Source: Nocardia sp. NRRL S-836 (lineage in GTDB: Bacteria > Actinomycetota > Actinomycetes > Mycobacteriales > Pseudonocardiaceae). From it: a DNA stretch of 64,000 nucleotides. Shown here in pieces: positions 23,885 through 33,230 of the stretch. The position numbers were made by a program, and so were the translations under genes. Location of the stretch: NCBI RefSeq assembly GCF_001279525.1, contig NZ_LGDY01000114.1:211218-275217 (forward strand). The letters are read 5' to 3'. The stretch's first letter is position 1. Each line of letters starts with the position of its first letter. The notes below the pieces were generated by a model. That model was not told the DNA's origin and made no database searches. It saw nothing but the letters and a program-made list of their open reading frames with translations.

Positions 23885-26673
23885 TGGTGTTCCCTTTCTG
23901 CGATCACGGGGATGTTGCCGACGGCCGAGTCGTAGAGCGAGTCGCGGCCCATCTGCACACCCTTCTGGTACGTGGCGAACCGCTGCCGGAGCCGTTCCGC
24001 GGAACGGCCGCTCGCGGCGACGGTCGCCAGCTGGGGAACCGGTGACGACGGCTTGGGGGTGGAGCCCGGGATCAGGCGCGCCTTGGGGACGCGCTTGGGC
24101 AGGCCGTTCTCCGTCGTCTGCGCGGGCACGCTGGACTCCAACGCCCCCGCGGCACGCCAGCCCTCGTCGGCGGCGCCCCAGTCGGACGCGAAGTCGGCGA
24201 CCGCGCGCGGCACCGCCGTTGGTGCCTCGGTCCTCGTGGGCTCCGCTGACCGCTGCCGCTTGGGCAGCCCGTTCACCGTGCCCGGTTCCCCGTCTTCCGA
24301 ACTGGACGCGAGCTCCGGCTCCGCTGCCGGAACAACGTCCTGTGCCGGCCCGGCCTCGGGGGCGGCCGGGGTCTGGAACCACCGCGACAACGCGTCCGCG
24401 GAGATCTCCTCGTCGTCCTGCACCGCCGGGAAGATCTCGGTGGCGGGTTCGGACGGTCGTTCGATGGGCGGCTCGTAGGCGTAGCGCTCCTCGTCGGGGA
24501 GCTCCGCCGCCTCGATGCGCGCGGTGAACAGGCCGTCCGCCGACGTCTGCTCGATGCGGTGCCGGCCGCTGATCTCCTCCGGCGTCTCCGTCGCCGCGGG
24601 CGACGACACGACGACCGGGTACTCCGGCGTCCACTTCGGAACACCGGACAGGCCCTCGCCGCTGGTCTCGGCCGCGGAGGCCGGTGCGGCCACCGCGGTG
24701 GCCACCGGCAGCGGCAGCGCGGGCGGCGGGCCCTTGTGCAGCAACGAGACCGGCAGCACGACCTGGGCGGTGACGCCGCCCTCTATGTCGTCGTTGTTCG
24801 CCAGCGTCACGCGGATGTCGTGGCGCTTCGCGAGCTGGCCGACCACGTACAGGCCCATCTCGCGGGCCACGGAGACGTCGACCTCCGGCGGCTCGGCGAG
24901 CTTCGCGTTGAACTCGACGACGTCCTGCTCCTGCATGCCGACACCGCGGTCGTGGATGCGGATCGCGACCTCGCCCTTGCGGGTCTCTATCGTCCGCACC
25001 GTCACCTTGGTGGTGGGCTTGGAGAACGCCGTCGCGTTGTCGAGCAGCTCGGCCACGAGGTGCGCTAGGTCGTTGACCACGCGGCCCTGCACCATCAGCT
25101 CCGGCGTCGGCGCGATCTGGACGCGCGCGTACTTCTCGACCTCGGAGACCGCGGCGCCGAGCACCTCGGCGATCGCGACCGGGCGGGTGACGCGGCGGTT
25201 GACCGTCGTGCCGGAGAGCACGAGCAGGTTCTCGCTGTTGCGGCGCATCTGCGTCGCGAGGTGGTCGAGCTCGAACAGCGACGCCAGGTGGTCGGGGTCC
25301 TGCTCGTCCTGCTCGAGCCGGTCGATCACGCTGATCTGGCGCTCCACGAGCGCCTGCGAGCGCCGCGACAGGTTGATGAACATGTCGTTGACGTTCGCGC
25401 GCAGGGCCACCTGCTCGACGGCGAGGCGGACGGCCTCGCGCTGCACCAGGTCGAACGCCCGCGCGACCTGACCGACCTCCTCGGTCGTGTTCAGCGGCAC
25501 CGGGATGATCGCCTCCTCCGCGGCCCGTTCGGGGTCGCGGTGCGAGCGGATGCGGCGGATGGCCTCCGGCAGCTGGTTGCGGGCCACGTCGAGCGCGCTG
25601 CGGCGCAGCACTCGCAGTGGCCGCAGCATCGACTGCGCGACCATCGCCATCAGACCGAACGCGATCAGCAGCGAGATGGCGACCAGGGCCGCGTCACGCC
25701 AGGCGTCCGACCGCGCCGTGTCGGCGAGGCGGGTGGTCGTCGCGTCGGCCTGGCCCTCCAGGTCGGCCGCGACCTCGCGAACCAGTTTCGCGGTGTCCTG
25801 GCCGATCTTGAGCACCTCGATGTCCGTGATGGACACCGGCTTGCGTTCGAAGTCCTGCGCCAGCGCCAGCCGCACGAGCCGGTTGCGACCGTCCACGGCC
25901 GCACCGGACACGACGTCCTGGAACCTCTGCCTGTTCGCCGGCGACGCCACGTCGTTGAACTCGGTGAACGCGGCGTCCAGACGGGACTGCGCTGCCCGCA
26001 GCTCGTCGGCGGCGCCGGGCGCGAAGTTCTTGCGCACCGCGGTGGACGTCAGGATCGAGTTCTGCTGGCCGAGCTGCTCCTGGGCGCTGTAGAGCGCCTG
26101 CGCCGCGGTGACCAGCGGAACGATCTCCGGCTCGCTCAGGCTCGACACCGCGGCGCGGTGGACCTGGCTGACCGACGCGATGATCTGGTTGTACGCGCTG
26201 ATGACGGCGATGTCCGGGTACCTCGTGCCCAGCACCGTCAAGCGCAAGCTCGCCAGTCCGTCGAGGGACTGCAACGACTTGGTGAACGCCTCCCGCAGGG
26301 ACGCGCTCAAACCCGTGGACGTCGTGCCCGCATTCCGGTACTCGCCCAGCTCCGTGTCCGTGAGACCGGTCCGGGCGGCGTGCTCAGGGCACGAGTTCTG
26401 CCTGCCCGCGGCCACACACTGCACTGCCCAGTCGCGCTCGACCTGCAGCGCGTTCTCCACCTTCGCCGCCTGGTGGCTCACAGCGAGCTCGCGCTGGACG
26501 TTGCCGAAGAGTTCGACGTCGTCGAGCTGGGTGTTGAGCCGCAGGCCCGCGAGAGTCGCGGTGCTCAGGGCCGGAACCAACAACACCACTGCGAGCTTGC
26601 TCCGCAACCGCCAGTTGCGTAGGCGGAACCGGTCGATGCCTCGCTGGTCCTCACGACCGCGCACCGTCAACAC
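23881..26673 (-). CDS. Conservon sensor kinase CvnA-like (NIT-HAMP-HATPase)
   Basis: Up to 930 residues. An N-terminal membrane helix (about 27-44, [18 protein letters not shown]), a nitrate/nitrite-sensor-like extracellular helical domain (about 55-310), a second helix ([20 protein letters not shown]), a HAMP-like stretch ([20 protein letters not shown]), then an HATPase domain with [12 protein letters not shown] (N box), [11 protein letters not shown] (G1) and [15 protein letters not shown]. The His box is diverged, as usual in CvnA. About 280 C-terminal residues are Pro/Glu-rich and disordered-looking. Start uncertain: GTG at 26673, TTG at 26670 and GTG at 26664 are all in frame; the last has the best spacing to GGGGA. 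Confidence 0.9.
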   Translation of the reverse strand: MLTVRGREDQRGIDRFRLRNWRLRSKLAVVLLVPALSTATLAGLRLNTQLDDVELFGNVQRELAVSHQAAKVENALQVERDWAVQCVAAGRQNSCPEHAARTGLTDTELGEYRNAGTTSTGLSASLREAFTKSLQSLDGLASLRLTVLGTRYPDIAVISAYNQIIASVSQVHRAAVSSLSEPEIVPLVTAAQALYSAQEQLGQQNSILTSTAVRKNFAPGAADELRAAQSRLDAAFTEFNDVASPANRQRFQDVVSGAAVDGRNRLVRLALAQDFERKPVSITDIEVLKIGQDTAKLVREVAADLEGQADATTTRLADTARSDAWRDAALVAISLLIAFGLMAMVAQSMLRPLRVLRRSALDVARNQLPEAIRRIRSHRDPERAAEEAIIPVPLNTTEEVGQVARAFDLVQREAVRLAVEQVALRANVNDMFINLSRRSQALVERQISVIDRLEQDEQDPDHLASLFELDHLATQMRRNSENLLVLSGTTVNRRVTRPVAIAEVLGAAVSEVEKYARVQIAPTPELMVQGRVVNDLAHLVAELLDNATAFSKPTTKVTVRTIETRKGEVAIRIHDRGVGMQEQDVVEFNAKLAEPPEVDVSVAREMGLYVVGQLAKRHDIRVTLANNDDIEGGVTAQVVLPVSLLHKGPPPALPLPVATAVAAPASAAETSGEGLSGVPKWTPEYPVVVSSPAATETPEEISGRHRIEQTSADGLFTARIEAAELPDEERYAYEPPIERPSEPATEIFPAVQDDEEISADALSRWFQTPAAPEAGPAQDVVPAAEPELASSSEDGEPGTVNGLPKRQRSAEPTRTEAPTAVPRAVADFASDWGAADEGWRAAGALESSVPAQTTENGLPKRVPKARLIPGSTPKPSSPVPQLATVAASGRSAERLRQRFATYQKGVQMGRDSLYDSAVGNIPVIAEREHQ

Positions 26674-26835
26674 TCCCCGCCCCGTTTAATAGCTGCAAAC
26701 CTGGTGGATCTTGGAGTAAAAAGCGCCGTTCTCATACCGCCGTTCGGACGACAAATCGGTGGTTCGAGAATCAACCACTTTGCACAGGGCGGCTAAACGG
26801 CCCCTTGCCGATAATTCATACGGCGGAAACGACCG

Positions 26836-26878
26836 GCGCGAGGGGCTTTGATCACGGCGCGATCACAGCCCCTCGCGC
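26836..26878 (-). terminator. Hairpin after the ABC substrate-binding gene
   Basis: GCGCGAGGGGCT (26836-26847) pairs with AGCCCCTCGCGC (26867-26878). The loop also contains GATCAC/GATCAC copies. It is placed just downstream of the substrate-binding-protein stop. Confidence 0.6.
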
Positions 26879-26884
26879 TGTTCG

Positions 26885-27901
26885 TCAACTACCGGAGGGC
26901 TGGATGAGCATCGGCTTGACGTCGAGCTCCTTGTCCAGCATGCCGTACCGCACCATCAGCTGGACGACGCGCTGCAGGCGGGTCGCGTCGAGCGTGGTCG
27001 GGAAGGCACCGAAGTGCACGAGACCTGCGGTTTCCTTGTCGACCTTGGCGTACTCGACGAGCAGCGGCTCGACCGTGGGACGGTCGGTGGCGTCGGCCTG
27101 GCCCTTGGCCATCGCGCGCTGGAACGCGGCAACGGTCTTGGGGTTGTTCTTGGCGAAGGCGCCGGTGGTCGCGTAACCGGCGATCGGGATGTTGTCGGTC
27201 GGGCCGGATGCGGCGTCCAGCACCTTGATCTGACCGGCGGCGCGCTGGGCGCGGGTGATGAACGGCTCGACCATGAAGGCAGCGTCAACGGTCTTGTTCT
27301 GGACCGCCGCCTGCATGTCCGGGAACGGCATCTCCTTGAACTTGACCGAGTTCACGTCGACGTTCGCGGCCTCGAGCGTGGCCTTCGCGGTGAGCTCCGC
27401 GATGTTCTTGAACGTGTTGATCGCGATGGTCTTGCCGGCGAGGTCGGCAGGACTCTTGATGGCCGAGTCACCGGCCGCCAGGATCAGGAACATGTCGGGC
27501 TTGGCCTGGTAGCCGTCGGAGATGAGCTTGATGCCGTCGACGGCCTTGGCGGCGTCCTTCGACTGCGCGGCGAAGAACGAGACCCAGTTGCCGAACGTGA
27601 AGTCCAGGTCCTTGCTGACCAGGCCCGGGATGGCCGCCGCACCACCCTGGATGACCTTGAGGTCGACGTCGAGGCCCTCGGCCTTGAAGTAACCCTTCTT
27701 GATCGCCACGTGGACGGAGGCCACGTCGAGGATCGGCAGGACCCCCAGGGTGATCTTGGCCTTCTCGACCGGACCGCTGTTGTTCGCGTCAGCCGGGGGT
27801 GCCTGCTCTTTGCCGCCGAGCAGTCCACAGCTCGCCACGGTGGCGAGCAACGTGGCGAGGGCGATGCCACGGACGGCCATACGGCGGACTCTTCGAGTCA
27901 T
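26885..27901 (-). CDS. ABC transporter substrate-binding lipoprotein (SsuA/TauA/NMT1-like)
   Basis: 338 residues. Signal peptide with lipobox TVASCGL, so the mature N-terminus is a lipid-modified Cys. The domain is that of nitrate/sulfonate/taurine or thiamine-precursor binding proteins: ILDVASVHVAIKKGYFKAEGLDVDL, DFTFGNWVSFFAA, SPADLAGKTIAINTF and DAAFMVEPFITRAQ. Its ATPase and two permeases are encoded at 30861-33149 on the same strand, separated by pobA and an IniB-like gene. ATG at 27899-27901 with GGAGAG eight bases upstream. The ligand is unknown; the pobA neighbour hints at an aromatic acid. Confidence 0.9.
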   Translation of the reverse strand: MTRRVRRMAVRGIALATLLATVASCGLLGGKEQAPPADANNSGPVEKAKITLGVLPILDVASVHVAIKKGYFKAEGLDVDLKVIQGGAAAIPGLVSKDLDFTFGNWVSFFAAQSKDAAKAVDGIKLISDGYQAKPDMFLILAAGDSAIKSPADLAGKTIAINTFKNIAELTAKATLEAANVDVNSVKFKEMPFPDMQAAVQNKTVDAAFMVEPFITRAQRAAGQIKVLDAASGPTDNIPIAGYATTGAFAKNNPKTVAAFQRAMAKGQADATDRPTVEPLLVEYAKVDKETAGLVHFGAFPTTLDATRLQRVVQLMVRYGMLDKELDVKPMLIQPSGS

Positions 27902-28059
27902 CGGGAGCACTCTCCTGTCGGAGCGGTGTCGTCGTTGCGGGGAGTTTTGTCGCGACGGTCAACCACTCAGAGTAATGATGCTGCTCCAAAAGACCCCAGT
28001 TGACCGACACGAGCAGGTTCCAGTCCACTACCTGCGGTGAGCATCTAAGCACAGCAGGT

Positions 28060-28069
28060 CTAGCGCTAG
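28060..28069. promoter_or_regulatory. Palindrome CTAGCGCTAG overlapping the pobA ribosome site
   Basis: A 10-bp perfect palindrome; its right end is part of TAGGAG (28067-28072), the ribosome site for the TTG at 28081. A bound repressor or folded leader would block expression of the monooxygenase. Confidence 0.35.
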
Positions 28070-28080
28070 GAGAACCCCAG

Positions 28081-29250
28081 TTGAAGCGCGCTGTAGCCGT
28101 CGTCGGCGCCGGGCCGGCCGGTCTGACCTTGGCAAACTTGATCCAGCAGTCAGGTATCGACTGCGTGGTCCTGGAAAAAGCCAGTCGAACCCATGTGGAA
28201 ACCCGGCCACGTGCCGGAGTCCTGGAGCACCGCTCCGTGACCATGCTGGAGTCACTCGGTCTTGCCGATCGTTTGCTGATGGAAGCAGATCGTCACGGAA
28301 CGTGTGAATTCCGGGTCAACGGCCGGAGCTTCCAGGTCGCCTACTCCGACTTGTACGGCGGCCGGCACCACTACGTGTACCCCCAGCAGGAAGTGGTCAA
28401 AGACCTGATCGGGGCATTTCTGGCCGCCGGGGGTGACATCCGGTTCTCGGTCAGTGACGTCGAGTTGCGCGACCTGACCAGCTCTACCCCGTCCGTGGCC
28501 TGGACCAGCACAGACGGGGTACGTGAGGAAATTTCATGTGACTTCGTCGCCGGGTGCGACGGATTCCACGGCGTGTCCCGCCCGAGCATTCCCGCGGGAG
28601 TGCTGACGGAATTCACCCACCAGCACGGGATCGAGTGGCTCACGATTCTCGCGGAGGCACCTCCGTCGACTAAAGCCGTCATTTACGCGCTGCACGCCGA
28701 CGGTTTCGCCGGACACATGTTGCGCAGCCCGTCGGTGTCCCGCTTCTACCTCCAGGTGCCGGTCGGCACAAAAGCCGAGGATTGGTCCGACGAACAGGTC
28801 TGGGAGGCGTTGCACAAACGCTTCGCGCTGCACGACTCCCCGTGGGAGCTGACCGAGGGGAAGATCGTCGAAAAGCGCGTGCTCGACATGCGCAGCCACG
28901 TGGTCGAGCCCATGTCGTACGGACGGCTGTTCCTGCTGGGTGACGCAGCCCACATCATCACCCCGATGGGCGCCAAAGGCATGAACCTGGCCATGAACGA
29001 CGCCGCGACCTTCGGACGTGCACTGATCGACTTCTACGCCACCGGTTCGGAGACGGGGCTGAAGACGTACTCCGACGACTGTCTCAAAAGGGTGTGGCGG
29101 GCCCAGGAGTTCTCGCAGTGGATGGTCAACATGATCCACACCGACGTGAGCTCCCCGTTCTTCGGACGGTTGGCCCAGGCGCGGCTGGAGCACCTGGCCG
29201 AGTCGCCTGCCTACCGGGCGACGTTCGCAGAGAACTACGTGGGGCCCTAA
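28081..29250 (+). CDS. pobA: 4-hydroxybenzoate 3-monooxygenase
   Basis: 389 residues, the length of PobA (about 390). FAD-dependent aromatic hydroxylase converting 4-hydroxybenzoate to protocatechuate. Seen: dinucleotide fold VVGAGPAGLTLANLIQQ, the family block TRPRAGVLEHRSVTMLESLGLADRL, GCDGFHGVSRPSIP (DG motif) and LGDAAHIITPMGAKGMNLAM (second FAD motif with the PobA-type PMGAKGMN). TTG at 28081 with TAGGAG upstream; an earlier in-frame start would add a non-homologous leader. No ring-cleavage genes are nearby. It is divergent from the ABC substrate-binding gene, so a shared promoter region (27902-28080) is likely. Confidence 0.93.
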   Translation: MKRAVAVVGAGPAGLTLANLIQQSGIDCVVLEKASRTHVETRPRAGVLEHRSVTMLESLGLADRLLMEADRHGTCEFRVNGRSFQVAYSDLYGGRHHYVYPQQEVVKDLIGAFLAAGGDIRFSVSDVELRDLTSSTPSVAWTSTDGVREEISCDFVAGCDGFHGVSRPSIPAGVLTEFTHQHGIEWLTILAEAPPSTKAVIYALHADGFAGHMLRSPSVSRFYLQVPVGTKAEDWSDEQVWEALHKRFALHDSPWELTEGKIVEKRVLDMRSHVVEPMSYGRLFLLGDAAHIITPMGAKGMNLAMNDAATFGRALIDFYATGSETGLKTYSDDCLKRVWRAQEFSQWMVNMIHTDVSSPFFGRLAQARLEHLAESPAYRATFAENYVGP

Positions 29251-29292
29251 CGGGTGAAATCCCCGCACCCCTAACGAGTGAAGCTGATCCCC
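29248..29292. repeat. Direct repeat CCCTAACGRGTGAA downstream of pobA
   Basis: Two copies of CCCTAACG(G/A)GTGAA lie 25 bp apart, the first overlapping the pobA stop, both followed by ATCCCC-like sequence. They are upstream of the IniB-like gene and could be paired activator or repressor sites. Confidence 0.4.
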
Positions 29293-29335
29293 TAGGGACC
29301 TCGTTTCGTCACAATCTGGGGCCAACTCCCGATGC

Positions 29336-29379
29336 CGGGGGATGTCGCTGATCCATACGGTTCAACCCGACATCCCCCG
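29336..29379. promoter_or_regulatory. 12-bp hairpin in the leader of the IniB-like gene (or pobA terminator)
   Basis: CGGGGGATGTCG (29336-29347), 20-nt loop, CGACATCCCCCG (29368-29379), ending 12 bases before the GGAG ribosome site of the gene at 29406. Its place fits either a pobA terminator or a structured 5' leader. Confidence 0.5.
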
Positions 29380-29405
29380 AACATCACACAGGAGCCTCGT
29401 TTCCG

Positions 29406-30131
29406 ATGAGCACCCAGACCCTGCACGACTTCACCCTCAACCTGCTGAGCGACCTGGACGCCCGCGAGGCGTTCCAGCTGGACCCGCAGGGCGTGCTCGA
29501 GGCCGCCGGTCTGGGCGACATCACCCCCGGCGAGATCCAGGAGATCCTGCCGCTGGTCCTCGACACCGCGTCCGTCGCGAAGGTCGACGCGCTCGACGAC
29601 GTGCTCGCGCACACCGGTGACATCACCGCCGCCGACCAGCTCAAGTTCGTGACCGGCAACCTCGGTGGCATCACCTCGATCACCGACGTCGCCTCCGCGC
29701 CGACCGCGGTCACCGCGCTGGTCAGCGACTTCGGCAACGTGGGCGACGTGGCCAACACCCTCGACGTGGTCTCCACCGTCACGGACGTGGCCCAGGACAA
29801 CTCCGTCCTCACCTCGGTGACCGACGTCGCCGGCGTGCAGGACGTCGTGAACACGGACGTGCTGGTCAAGGACCTCGACACCGACGTGCTCGTGAAGGAC
29901 GTCGTGGACACCGACGTGCTCGTCAAGGACACCGACGTGCTGGTCAAGGACGTCGCGAACCTCGACGCCACGCACGTCGTGGACGTGACCGACAACGTCG
30001 TGCAGGACGTGGCGCAGGTCGGCGACATCCACCACTCCGTCGGCCAGGTCGTGGGCGACCTCAACGTCGGTGACCTGGACCTGCTCGACGGCGGTGTCGG
30101 CAACGGCAACGACCTGAACATCCACTTCTGA
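29406..30131 (+). CDS. IniB N-terminal-domain repeat protein
   Basis: 241 residues. The first ~60 residues (TLHDFTLNLLSDLDAREAFQ, LDPQGVLEAAGLGDITPGEIQ) match the IniB N-terminal domain known from the isoniazid-induced iniBAC operon of mycobacteria. The rest is an Asp/Val-rich repeat region: TDVLVKD occurs four times in about 35 residues, with related 'TDVA', 'GDV' and 'VVDV' units before and after, ending NGNDLNIHF. No signal peptide or membrane helix and no cysteines. No iniA/iniC dynamin-like genes adjoin, unlike mycobacteria. A cell-envelope stress link is an inference from the domain name only. Confidence 0.8.
   Translation: MSTQTLHDFTLNLLSDLDAREAFQLDPQGVLEAAGLGDITPGEIQEILPLVLDTASVAKVDALDDVLAHTGDITAADQLKFVTGNLGGITSITDVASAPTAVTALVSDFGNVGDVANTLDVVSTVTDVAQDNSVLTSVTDVAGVQDVVNTDVLVKDLDTDVLVKDVVDTDVLVKDTDVLVKDVANLDATHVVDVTDNVVQDVAQVGDIHHSVGQVVGDLNVGDLDLLDGGVGNGNDLNIHF
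29853..29951 (+). repeat. In-frame tandem repeats encoding TDVLVKD
   Basis: Four copies of a unit reading ACSGACGTGCTSGTSAAGGAC inside the IniB-like gene, spaced about 20-30 bp. The near-identity at DNA level suggests recent duplication. Confidence 0.75.
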
Positions 30132-30433
30132 GCCGTCGGGTAGTCACACCGGCGGTGCACGGGGTGGGACGACGGCGGGCGCCTGCTGCTCTGCCCCCGA
30201 GCGCGGCGCCTGCTTCGTCCCCTGAAGCCCGGGAACACCCTCCCGCGGTACTCGCACCGGACCGGCCGCACAGCGGCTGGCGGGCCGCACAGCGGCTTGT
30301 CCGGGGTGAGACGCGGACGAGCTCCGGACCGCGGCGGTCCGGAGCTCGTCCGTCTGCGTCGACGACCGCGGTCTTCGACCGGGTTCGCGGCGGCTTGATC
30401 TTTTTCCCAGGTTTTCCCAGTCGGGCTCTGCAC
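30132..30433. other. 300-bp gene-free gap with terminator and small repeat
   Basis: No gene is supported between the IniB-like gene and the convergent small gene. It contains a 14-bp direct repeat GCCGCACAGCGGCT (two copies, about 30268-30298) and a strong hairpin (30315-30351). Confidence 0.6.
30315..30351. terminator. Strong hairpin terminator
   Basis: Arms GGACGAGCTCCGGACC (30315-30330) and GGTCCGGAGCTCGTCC (30336-30351) with a 5-nt loop GCGGC: a 16-bp perfect stem between convergent genes. Confidence 0.8.
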
Positions 30434-30847
30434 TCACGCCCGGTGGTACAAAGTGTCCAGTCCGCGTTCCATCGCTTGGCGGACAACGCGGAGGTCCACT
30501 CGGGACCCGTGCTCACCACCGGTGTCCACCAGGCGCCACACGTCGGCCGGTTCCACTCCGGCCGGCAGGTCCAGGTACCACGAGAACCCGGCCGGACGCG
30601 GTGGGGCGCCCGCCTCGACGAGGTAGGAGTTCACGAAGGCGTCGGCGATCTCCTGGTCGGGGTGCACCGGAGCCGGGGTGCGCACGACCCGGCGCGGGCC
30701 GGCGACCCACGCCAGCAGGAGCTGATATCCGTTGTCGGGCAACGGGAGCAGCCTTCTGCCCTGCAACGCCACCACGCGGTCCGGTGGCGCGGAGGAGATC
30801 TCTTCCGGCTCCGCGTCGACGATGAGGAACAGGTTCCAGTCGCTCAC
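30434..30847 (-). CDS. Conserved hypothetical protein
   Basis: 137 residues, no recognised family. Features: an alternating hydrophobic start MSDWNLFLIVDAEPEEIS, a central LLLAWVAGPRRVVRTPAPVHPDQEIADAFV, FSWYLDLPAGVEPADVWRLV, and a C-terminal helix. It is soluble and looks like an alpha/beta domain. GTG at 30845-30847, 13 bp downstream of the ABC ATPase gene on the same strand, so it may be the last gene of the ABC operon. Confidence 0.6.
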   Translation of the reverse strand: MSDWNLFLIVDAEPEEISSAPPDRVVALQGRRLLPLPDNGYQLLLAWVAGPRRVVRTPAPVHPDQEIADAFVNSYLVEAGAPPRPAGFSWYLDLPAGVEPADVWRLVDTGGEHGSRVDLRVVRQAMERGLDTLYHRA

Positions 30848-30860
30848 GCGGCGAAGTGTG

Positions 30861-31658
30861 TCAGGAGCTGACGGTCTCGCTCAGCGACTCCCGCTCGGCG
30901 GCGGCCCACTTGTCCACGTCCAGCGCGGGCTTGCCGACGTTGAGCAGCCGCGCGACGCGCGAACGCAGCGCCACGAAGGCCTCGTCGGTCCGCGTCGTCA
31001 CCTGGTCGCGCTCGGCGGGCAAGGGAACCTCCAGGTCGGCCACGAGGCGTGCGGGAGAGCCGGAGAGGACCAGGATGCGGTCACCCAGGTACACCGACTC
31101 GTCGATGTCGTGCGTGACGACCAGAACGGTCGTGTCGTGCTCACGCCGGACGCGCAGCAGCAGGTCCTCCAGCTCGAACCGGGTCTGCGCGTCCACGGAG
31201 GCGAACGGTTCGTCCATCAGCAACAGTGACGGCCGGTACGCCAGCGCCCGTGCGATCGCCACCCGCTGCTGCATGCCGCCGGAGAGCTGCCACGGCCGCT
31301 TCTTCGCGGCCTTGCCCAGCCCGACCCACTCCAGTGCCTCCGCCGCACGCGTCCTGCGCTCGGCGCGCGGCAGCGTCCGCAGCGGGAACTCGACGTTGCC
31401 CTGCACGGTCAGCCACGGGAACAGCGACCGCGAGTAGTCCTGGAACACGACCGCGAGGTGCGAGCCCTTCAGGGACACGTCACCGCGCGACGGTGCGATG
31501 AGACCGGAGATGGTGCGCAGCAAGGTCGACTTGCCACAGCCGGAAGGTCCGACCACGCACACCAGCTCACCGGCTCGCACGGTGAACGAGAGGCCGCCGA
31601 TGGCCTCGTAGTCGCCGTAGGTGTGGCCTAGGTCAGCCACCTCAAGCATGTTGCTCAT
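30861..31658 (-). CDS. ABC transporter ATPase (SsuB/TauB-like)
   Basis: 265 residues of the nitrate/sulfonate/taurine ATPase group: Walker A GPSGCGKST, Q-loop VVFQDYSRSLFPW, signature LSGGMQQRVAIARAL, Walker B LLLMDEPFASVD and switch VTHDIDESVYL. It energises the two permeases upstream and probably uses the binding protein at 26885. Its start overlaps the permease stop by 17 bp. Fully motif-complete. Confidence 0.92.
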   Translation of the reverse strand: MSNMLEVADLGHTYGDYEAIGGLSFTVRAGELVCVVGPSGCGKSTLLRTISGLIAPSRGDVSLKGSHLAVVFQDYSRSLFPWLTVQGNVEFPLRTLPRAERRTRAAEALEWVGLGKAAKKRPWQLSGGMQQRVAIARALAYRPSLLLMDEPFASVDAQTRFELEDLLLRVRREHDTTVLVVTHDIDESVYLGDRILVLSGSPARLVADLEVPLPAERDQVTTRTDEAFVALRSRVARLLNVGKPALDVDKWAAAERESLSETVSS

Positions 31659-32409
31659 CCCGACTCCTCGGTTGCCACGCCAACGCCCTGCGTTCCACCG
31701 CGAGCAACGCGGTGTTGAGTCCGTAGCCGAGCACGCCCAGCAGGACGATGCCGGCCCACATGCGCGTGTAGTCGAACTCGCGCTGTGCCTGCATGAGTTG
31801 CGATCCGATGCCGTTGTCGGTGCCCACCAGCTCGGAGATCACCATCAGCACCAGCGAAAGGGAGAGCGAGACCCGCAGGCCCGCGAAGATCTTCGGAGAG
31901 GCCGCGGGCAGCACGACGCCCAGCACCCACTGCCAGCGCGGAATCCGGAAGACCGCCGAAGTGTCCACTTTGGTCACGTCGACCGACCGCGCGCCGTCCA
32001 CGCTGTTGAGCAGCACCGGCCAGACCACGCCGAACACGATCGTCGCCAGCTGCATCGACGTGCCCGCCTTGAACAGCAGCAGGAACACCGGCACCAGCGC
32101 GGGCGGCGGGATCGAGCGCAGGAACACCAGCAGCGGCCCCGCGTACTCCATCGCCCGGTCGGACCGGCCGAGCAGCAGTCCCAGCGACACGCCGATCACG
32201 CTGGCGATCGCCCAGCCCGACAGCAGCCGCACCACCGACGGCACGACGTGCCCGGTGAAGTTCTCCGGTTCGAGCACCCACCACTCGTAGGCGGCGACCA
32301 GGATCTGCGAGGGCGGCGGGAAGAACGGGTCGTCGGCCAGCCAGCCCAGCAGCTGCCACACGGCGACAAGACCGGCGAACACGGTCCACCGCTGCAAAAA
32401 TCGGTTCAC
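31642..32409 (-). CDS. ABC transporter permease (SsuC/TauC-like)
   Basis: 255 residues with about six membrane helices and the cytoplasmic EAA-type loop (KVDTSAVFRIPRWQWVLGVVLPAASPKIFAGLR). GTG at 32407-32409 overlaps the upstream permease stop by 4 bp (GTGA). It forms a heterodimer with the product of 32406-33149, a common arrangement in this transporter group. Confidence 0.9.
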   Translation of the reverse strand: MNRFLQRWTVFAGLVAVWQLLGWLADDPFFPPPSQILVAAYEWWVLEPENFTGHVVPSVVRLLSGWAIASVIGVSLGLLLGRSDRAMEYAGPLLVFLRSIPPPALVPVFLLLFKAGTSMQLATIVFGVVWPVLLNSVDGARSVDVTKVDTSAVFRIPRWQWVLGVVLPAASPKIFAGLRVSLSLSLVLMVISELVGTDNGIGSQLMQAQREFDYTRMWAGIVLLGVLGYGLNTALLAVERRALAWQPRSRDEQHA

Positions 32410-33149
32410 CAGGCCACCCACCGGCGCCGCACGCGCTCAAGACCGTTGTTGAGCAGGACACCGATCACGCCCGCCACGACCGTGCCGACCAGCACCTGGT
32501 CCATCCGGCCCGGCCCGCTGCGGGCTTCCATGATGAAGTAGCCGAGGCCGACCTCGCCGCCCGCCATGAGCTCCACGCTCACCATCACGACCAGCGCCGT
32601 CGTGGCCGCGAGCCGGATTCCGGTGAGGACGAACGGCAGCGCGCTCGGCAGCGCCACGCGGAACAGCACACCGACCCGGCCGGTGCCGAAGACCCGCGCC
32701 GTCTCGACCTGGAGCGGGTCCAGCTCGTCGAGCGCGTAGATGGTGTTGAACAGGATCGGCCACAGTGCCGCGTAGACCGCGAGCGTGATCTTCGTTTCCG
32801 GGCCGAAGCCCAGGATGACCAGCGCGAGCGGAATCAGTGCCACGGAAGGGATCGGGCGCAGGAACTCGATGACGGCGCGGGTCGCGTGCCGCACGGCGGG
32901 AATGCTGCCGAGCACGAGTCCACTCGGCACCGCGATGGCGATCGCCAGCACGACGGCGATCAGCAACGCCAGCACCGTCGCGACGACGTGGCCGAGGAAC
33001 ACCGGGTCGATCAGCTGCGCGATGAGTTCACCGAACACGACGGACGGTGGCGGTAGCGCTTCGGCCGGGATGAGGGGGGAACGTCCTAACAGCTCCCAGA
33101 GCGCGAGGAACCCGGCGATGCCCAGGAGTCCCCTTGTGAACGCACGCAC
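32406..33149 (-). CDS. ABC transporter permease (SsuC/TauC-like)
   Basis: 247 residues with about six helices and the EAA loop (LQVETARVFGTGRVGVLFRVALPSALPFVLTGIR). First gene of the permease-permease-ATPase operon; start GTG at 33147-33149. Both permeases carry family blocks such as FLRPIPSVALIPLALVILGF. The 82-bp gap to the nSTAND gene upstream probably holds the promoter. Confidence 0.9.
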   Translation of the reverse strand: MRAFTRGLLGIAGFLALWELLGRSPLIPAEALPPPSVVFGELIAQLIDPVFLGHVVATVLALLIAVVLAIAIAVPSGLVLGSIPAVRHATRAVIEFLRPIPSVALIPLALVILGFGPETKITLAVYAALWPILFNTIYALDELDPLQVETARVFGTGRVGVLFRVALPSALPFVLTGIRLAATTALVVMVSVELMAGGEVGLGYFIMEARSGPGRMDQVLVGTVVAGVIGVLLNNGLERVRRRWVAW

Positions 33150-33230
33150 TCGGTCACCCTAGAGAGTGGATCACCCAATCACAATGCGTACCGGCTCAAC
33201 TCCGGGTTGTTTCCCGCACACGGGCGGCAG

